A stretch of DNA of 8,242 nt. Origin: a bacterium. GTDB lineage: Bacteria; Krumholzibacteriota; Krumholzibacteriia; JACNKJ01. The DNA is taken from NCBI GenBank assembly GCA_014382085.1, contig JACNKJ010000232.1:1-8242 (forward strand), written 5' to 3'. The position numbers and the translations under genes were made by a program. Each line of letters opens with the position of its first letter. Position 1 is the stretch's first letter. The notes beneath the pieces are model-generated. The model was not told the origin of the DNA, ran no database searches, and worked only from the letters and a program-made list of their open reading frames with translations. Below are positions 6,582 to 8,242 of this stretch, piece by piece.

Positions 6582-7619
6582 ATGAAATCAATCCGCATTC
6601 GCAGCCACGGAGACTACGACACTCTCCGCGTCGAAGACATCTCGCGTCCAGCGCCCGGCATCGGCGAAATACTGCTGGAAATGCGCTACTCCGCGCTGAA
6701 CCATTTGGATACCTGGGTGCGCCGCGGCGTGCCCGGCCACAAATTCCCCCTGCCCATCACTCCGGGCTCGGACGGTTCGGGTGTTATCGCCGAACTGGGT
6801 GAGGGCGTGGAAGGTTTCGTGGTCGGCGAACGCATCGCCATCGCGCCGGGTTACTCCTGCGGGAAGTGCGAAGCCTGCCTCAAAGGCAAAGACCACTACT
6901 GCCGCCACTATGGCATCTATGGAGAATCCACCGACGGATGCCAGTGCGAGTACTTCGTACTGCCCATATCGAACTCGCTCAAGATTCCCGAAGGCTTATC
7001 CCTTGAGGCGGCCGCGGCCATTCCTCTTGTTTTCCTCACCGCATGGGAAATGCTCGTGGCCAAGGCGCGCATTCGCGAAGGCGACACGGTGCTTGTGCAC
7101 GCGGCGGGCAGCGGCGTGGGTAGCGCATCCATCCAGATTGCGCGACACTTCGGCGCGCGCGTCATCGCCACGGCGGGCAGCGAAGCCAAGCTCGTAGCCG
7201 CACGCGAACTGGGCGCTCACGAAACCATCCACTACGTTGAAGCCGATTTCGCGATGGAAGTTCGGCGCATCACCGAAAAACGCGGCGTCGATATCGTCGT
7301 CGAGCACACGGGCGCGGCCACCTTCGCGGGCAGCTTGCGCAGCCTGGCCGGCGGCGGTCGCATCGTCACCTGCGGCGCCACCAGCGGAGCGGAGATCACG
7401 GCCGACCTGCGCCCCATCTTTTTCAAGAACCTATCCATCCTCGGCAGCACCATGGGGCGGCGCGACACCCTGCCGGAAATACTGCGCTTGGCCGCCGCCG
7501 GATCATTCCGCGCCGTTATCGATCGCGTCCTGCCTGTGGAAGATGTGGCCGAGGCCCATCGCGCCATCGCCGAGCGTGCGCAAATCGGTAAGGTGCTGCT
7601 CAAGATGGGGAGAAACTAA
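6582..7619 (+). CDS. Zinc-binding MDR-family alcohol dehydrogenase / quinone oxidoreductase
   Basis: This 345-residue protein has the standard MDR length and order. The N-terminal GroES-like domain contains SALNHLDTWVRRG (N40-H41-D43) and PGSDGSGVI (62-69). Four structural zinc cysteines follow in C-x2-C-x2-C-x7-C spacing (Cys93, 96, 99, 107). The Rossmann domain has HAAGSGVGSASIQIA (from 173), the NAD(P)H-binding glycine motif, and the C-terminus ends GKVLLKM as usual. In classical zinc alcohol dehydrogenases the catalytic zinc is held by Cys and GHE. Here those positions read Asn-His and GSD, as in quinone oxidoreductase-like members, so catalysis without an active-site zinc is likely while the structural zinc is kept. 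The substrate is probably a quinone or enone. It stands alone, divergent from the methyltransferase unit and convergent with the cytochrome gene, with its own strong ribosome site. Confidence 0.9.
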   Translation: MKSIRIRSHGDYDTLRVEDISRPAPGIGEILLEMRYSALNHLDTWVRRGVPGHKFPLPITPGSDGSGVIAELGEGVEGFVVGERIAIAPGYSCGKCEACLKGKDHYCRHYGIYGESTDGCQCEYFVLPISNSLKIPEGLSLEAAAAIPLVFLTAWEMLVAKARIREGDTVLVHAAGSGVGSASIQIARHFGARVIATAGSEAKLVAARELGAHETIHYVEADFAMEVRRITEKRGVDIVVEHTGAATFAGSLRSLAGGGRIVTCGATSGAEITADLRPIFFKNLSILGSTMGRRDTLPEILRLAAAGSFRAVIDRVLPVEDVAEAHRAIAERAQIGKVLLKMGRN

Positions 7620-7680
7620 AAATTCACGCCCATTCGCTTGATTCCTAGACAGCTTTTGAACGTGCCTCCAACCCGCCAAC

Positions 7681-7694
7681 TGTACACGTGTACA
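7681..7694. repeat. Perfect 14-bp palindrome TGTACACGTGTACA
   Basis: The sequence equals its own reverse complement over all 14 bases. It lies 61 nt past the oxidoreductase stop and its last base is also the first base of the terminator region. It could be a binding site for a dimeric regulator or an extra RNA hairpin next to the terminator. No loop is present, so RNA folding would be strained, which slightly favours a DNA-binding role. Confidence 0.6.
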
Positions 7695-7728
7695 AAAAAC
7701 CCCGCCCAAATCGGACGGGGGGTTTTCT
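7694..7728. terminator. Bidirectional Rho-independent terminator
   Basis: AAAAACCCCGCCC (about 7695-7707) pairs with CGGACGGGGGGTTTT (7712-7726) around a short AAAT loop, with a small bulge from two extra G and one mismatch. A T-run follows on the plus strand, and the A-run on the other side gives a T-run on the minus strand. It sits between the convergent oxidoreductase and cytochrome genes, so it can stop transcription from both. Confidence 0.82.
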
Positions 7729-7754
7729 TGCGGTCAGCGGATCGCGGAATGCGA

Positions 7755-8138
7755 TTATTCCGCAGCCGGCACCGGATGTGCAATTTCCTTCACGCGCACT
7801 TCGAAGTCGAACTCCTTATAGGTGGGGCTCTCTTCGTTGTGACAGACCGTGCAGGTCTCGGCGGTGATCTTGGTCAGGCCGAGAGTCGTGCCATCCACTG
7901 TTCCATCAAAGATGGCCTTCATATCGGCCTTCTTGTAATAGGCGCTACCGGCACCGTGGCAGGATTCGCATCCCACACCGCTCTCCGGCAGAATCTTGAG
8001 AGCCAGGTCGCCGGCACCGTGTCCGGTGACGTGGCACTTGAGACATTCATCCGCTTCCTGCGGATTGTCGATGCCCATGCCCTTGGCGATTTCCATGGAC
8101 TGCTCGGTGGCCAGCGTGGCGAAAGCACCCGAGCACAC
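7755..8138 (-). CDS. Cytochrome c554-like multihaem protein, C-terminal part
   Basis: The frame encodes 127 residues (from GTG 8138) with three CxxCH haem-attachment sites: CLKCH (8045-8031), CESCH (7970-7956) and CTVCH (7853-7839). The surroundings fit the cytochrome c554/c-prime family: GAFATLATEQ, CLKCHVTGHG, GVGCESCHGAGSAYY, ITAETCTVCHNEESP, and an end in EIAHPVP. Such proteins are exported and carry electrons in the periplasm. Family members normally have another CxxCH about 15-20 residues before the (H)xxAFATL segment and a Sec signal or an upstream domain. Here the frame reaches a stop at about 8177 with no signal peptide and no first haem site. The residue before SGAFATL is Cys where His is usual. 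The nominal GTG start is therefore not a believable biological start; this is most likely the 3' half of a broken or frame-interrupted gene. Confidence 0.75.
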   Translation of the reverse strand: MCSGAFATLATEQSMEIAKGMGIDNPQEADECLKCHVTGHGAGDLALKILPESGVGCESCHGAGSAYYKKADMKAIFDGTVDGTTLGLTKITAETCTVCHNEESPTYKEFDFEVRVKEIAHPVPAAE

Positions 8139-8242
8139 CGGGGAAATCGCGGTCGAAGGTCAGCGAATCACGGCTGGTGACGATCTCGCAGTCCAGATGG
8201 CCGACGTTCGTGCCGTTCTCTCGGTGTAGCACGGGCATCAGC
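8139..8242 (-). pseudogene. Out-of-frame upstream coding segment of the cytochrome gene (runs off the window)
   Basis: In the frame with codons starting at 8241, the minus strand reads LMPVLHRENGTNVGHLD, then CEIVTSRDSLTFDRDFPGVL, and then becomes nonsense at about 8135 where the cytochrome frame begins. G or C occupies 29 of 36 third codon positions, higher than in the alternative frame. The NGTNVGHLD segment followed by a strand resembles the end of metallophosphatase (5'-nucleotidase-like) domains, which are sometimes fused to c554-type cytochromes. That assignment is tentative. The frame is open to the window end, so the gene start lies outside. Confidence 0.45.

Noticed and set aside
7638..8180. 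Plus-strand open frame of 180 codons opposite the cytochrome
   Set aside because: It runs through the bidirectional terminator and is antisense to three CxxCH motifs, so it is a shadow.

Overview
The window is about 8.2 kb of moderately GC-rich bacterial DNA with tightly spaced genes and Shine-Dalgarno starts. It suggests a Gram-negative, probably uncultivated member of the Fibrobacterota-Chlorobi-Bacteroidota (FCB) neighbourhood (Eisenbacteria, Krumholzibacteriota or Latescibacterota type). The reasons are an outer-membrane barrel gene, a LVIVD-repeat lipoprotein, a DUF1624 membrane protein, the relic of a FlgD/T9SS-type C-terminal sorting domain, and exported HiPIP and multihaem electron carriers. 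The taxonomy is an inference; no marker gene is present.

Layout. (1) Positions 1-4004, plus strand: an operon-like run of three genes with gaps below 10 nt. They are the 3' end of an outer-membrane beta-barrel protein, an 801-residue lipoprotein (LVIVD propeller repeats, a fibronectin-III-like domain, an Ig-like domain and an FGE/SUMF1-type domain), and a DUF1624 polytopic membrane protein related to heparan-alpha-glucosaminide N-acetyltransferase. A 7-bp tandem repeat and a strong hairpin terminator follow. (2) Positions 4096-6174, minus strand: a class I methyltransferase and a GNAT acetyltransferase that overlap at TTGA, then a Tat-exported HiPIP-type iron-sulfur protein with its own promoter. 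(3) Positions 6175-6581: no intact gene. This stretch holds the decayed C-terminal tail of a FlgD/T9SS-sorted protein ending 7 nt before the methyltransferase start, then an AT-richer leader for the next gene. (4) Positions 6582-7619, plus strand: a medium-chain (MDR) zinc-type oxidoreductase. (5) Positions 7620-7754: a convergent intergenic region with a perfect 14-bp palindrome abutting a bidirectional terminator. (6) Positions 7755-8242, minus strand: the 3' part of a cytochrome c554-like multihaem protein. Its expected first haem site and export signal are missing, and upstream coding sequence lies in a different frame, so the gene looks broken.

The three-gene plus-strand operon reads as a cell-envelope unit: a barrel in the outer membrane, a lipid-anchored multidomain partner, and an inner-membrane acyl-transfer protein. 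The minus-strand genes are small-molecule modification enzymes and exported electron carriers. I see no CRISPR array, tRNA, rRNA, transposase or defence system. The most interesting signals are the two broken genes (6182-6457 and 7755-8242) and the multidomain lipoprotein whose FGE-like domain lacks the catalytic cysteine pair.
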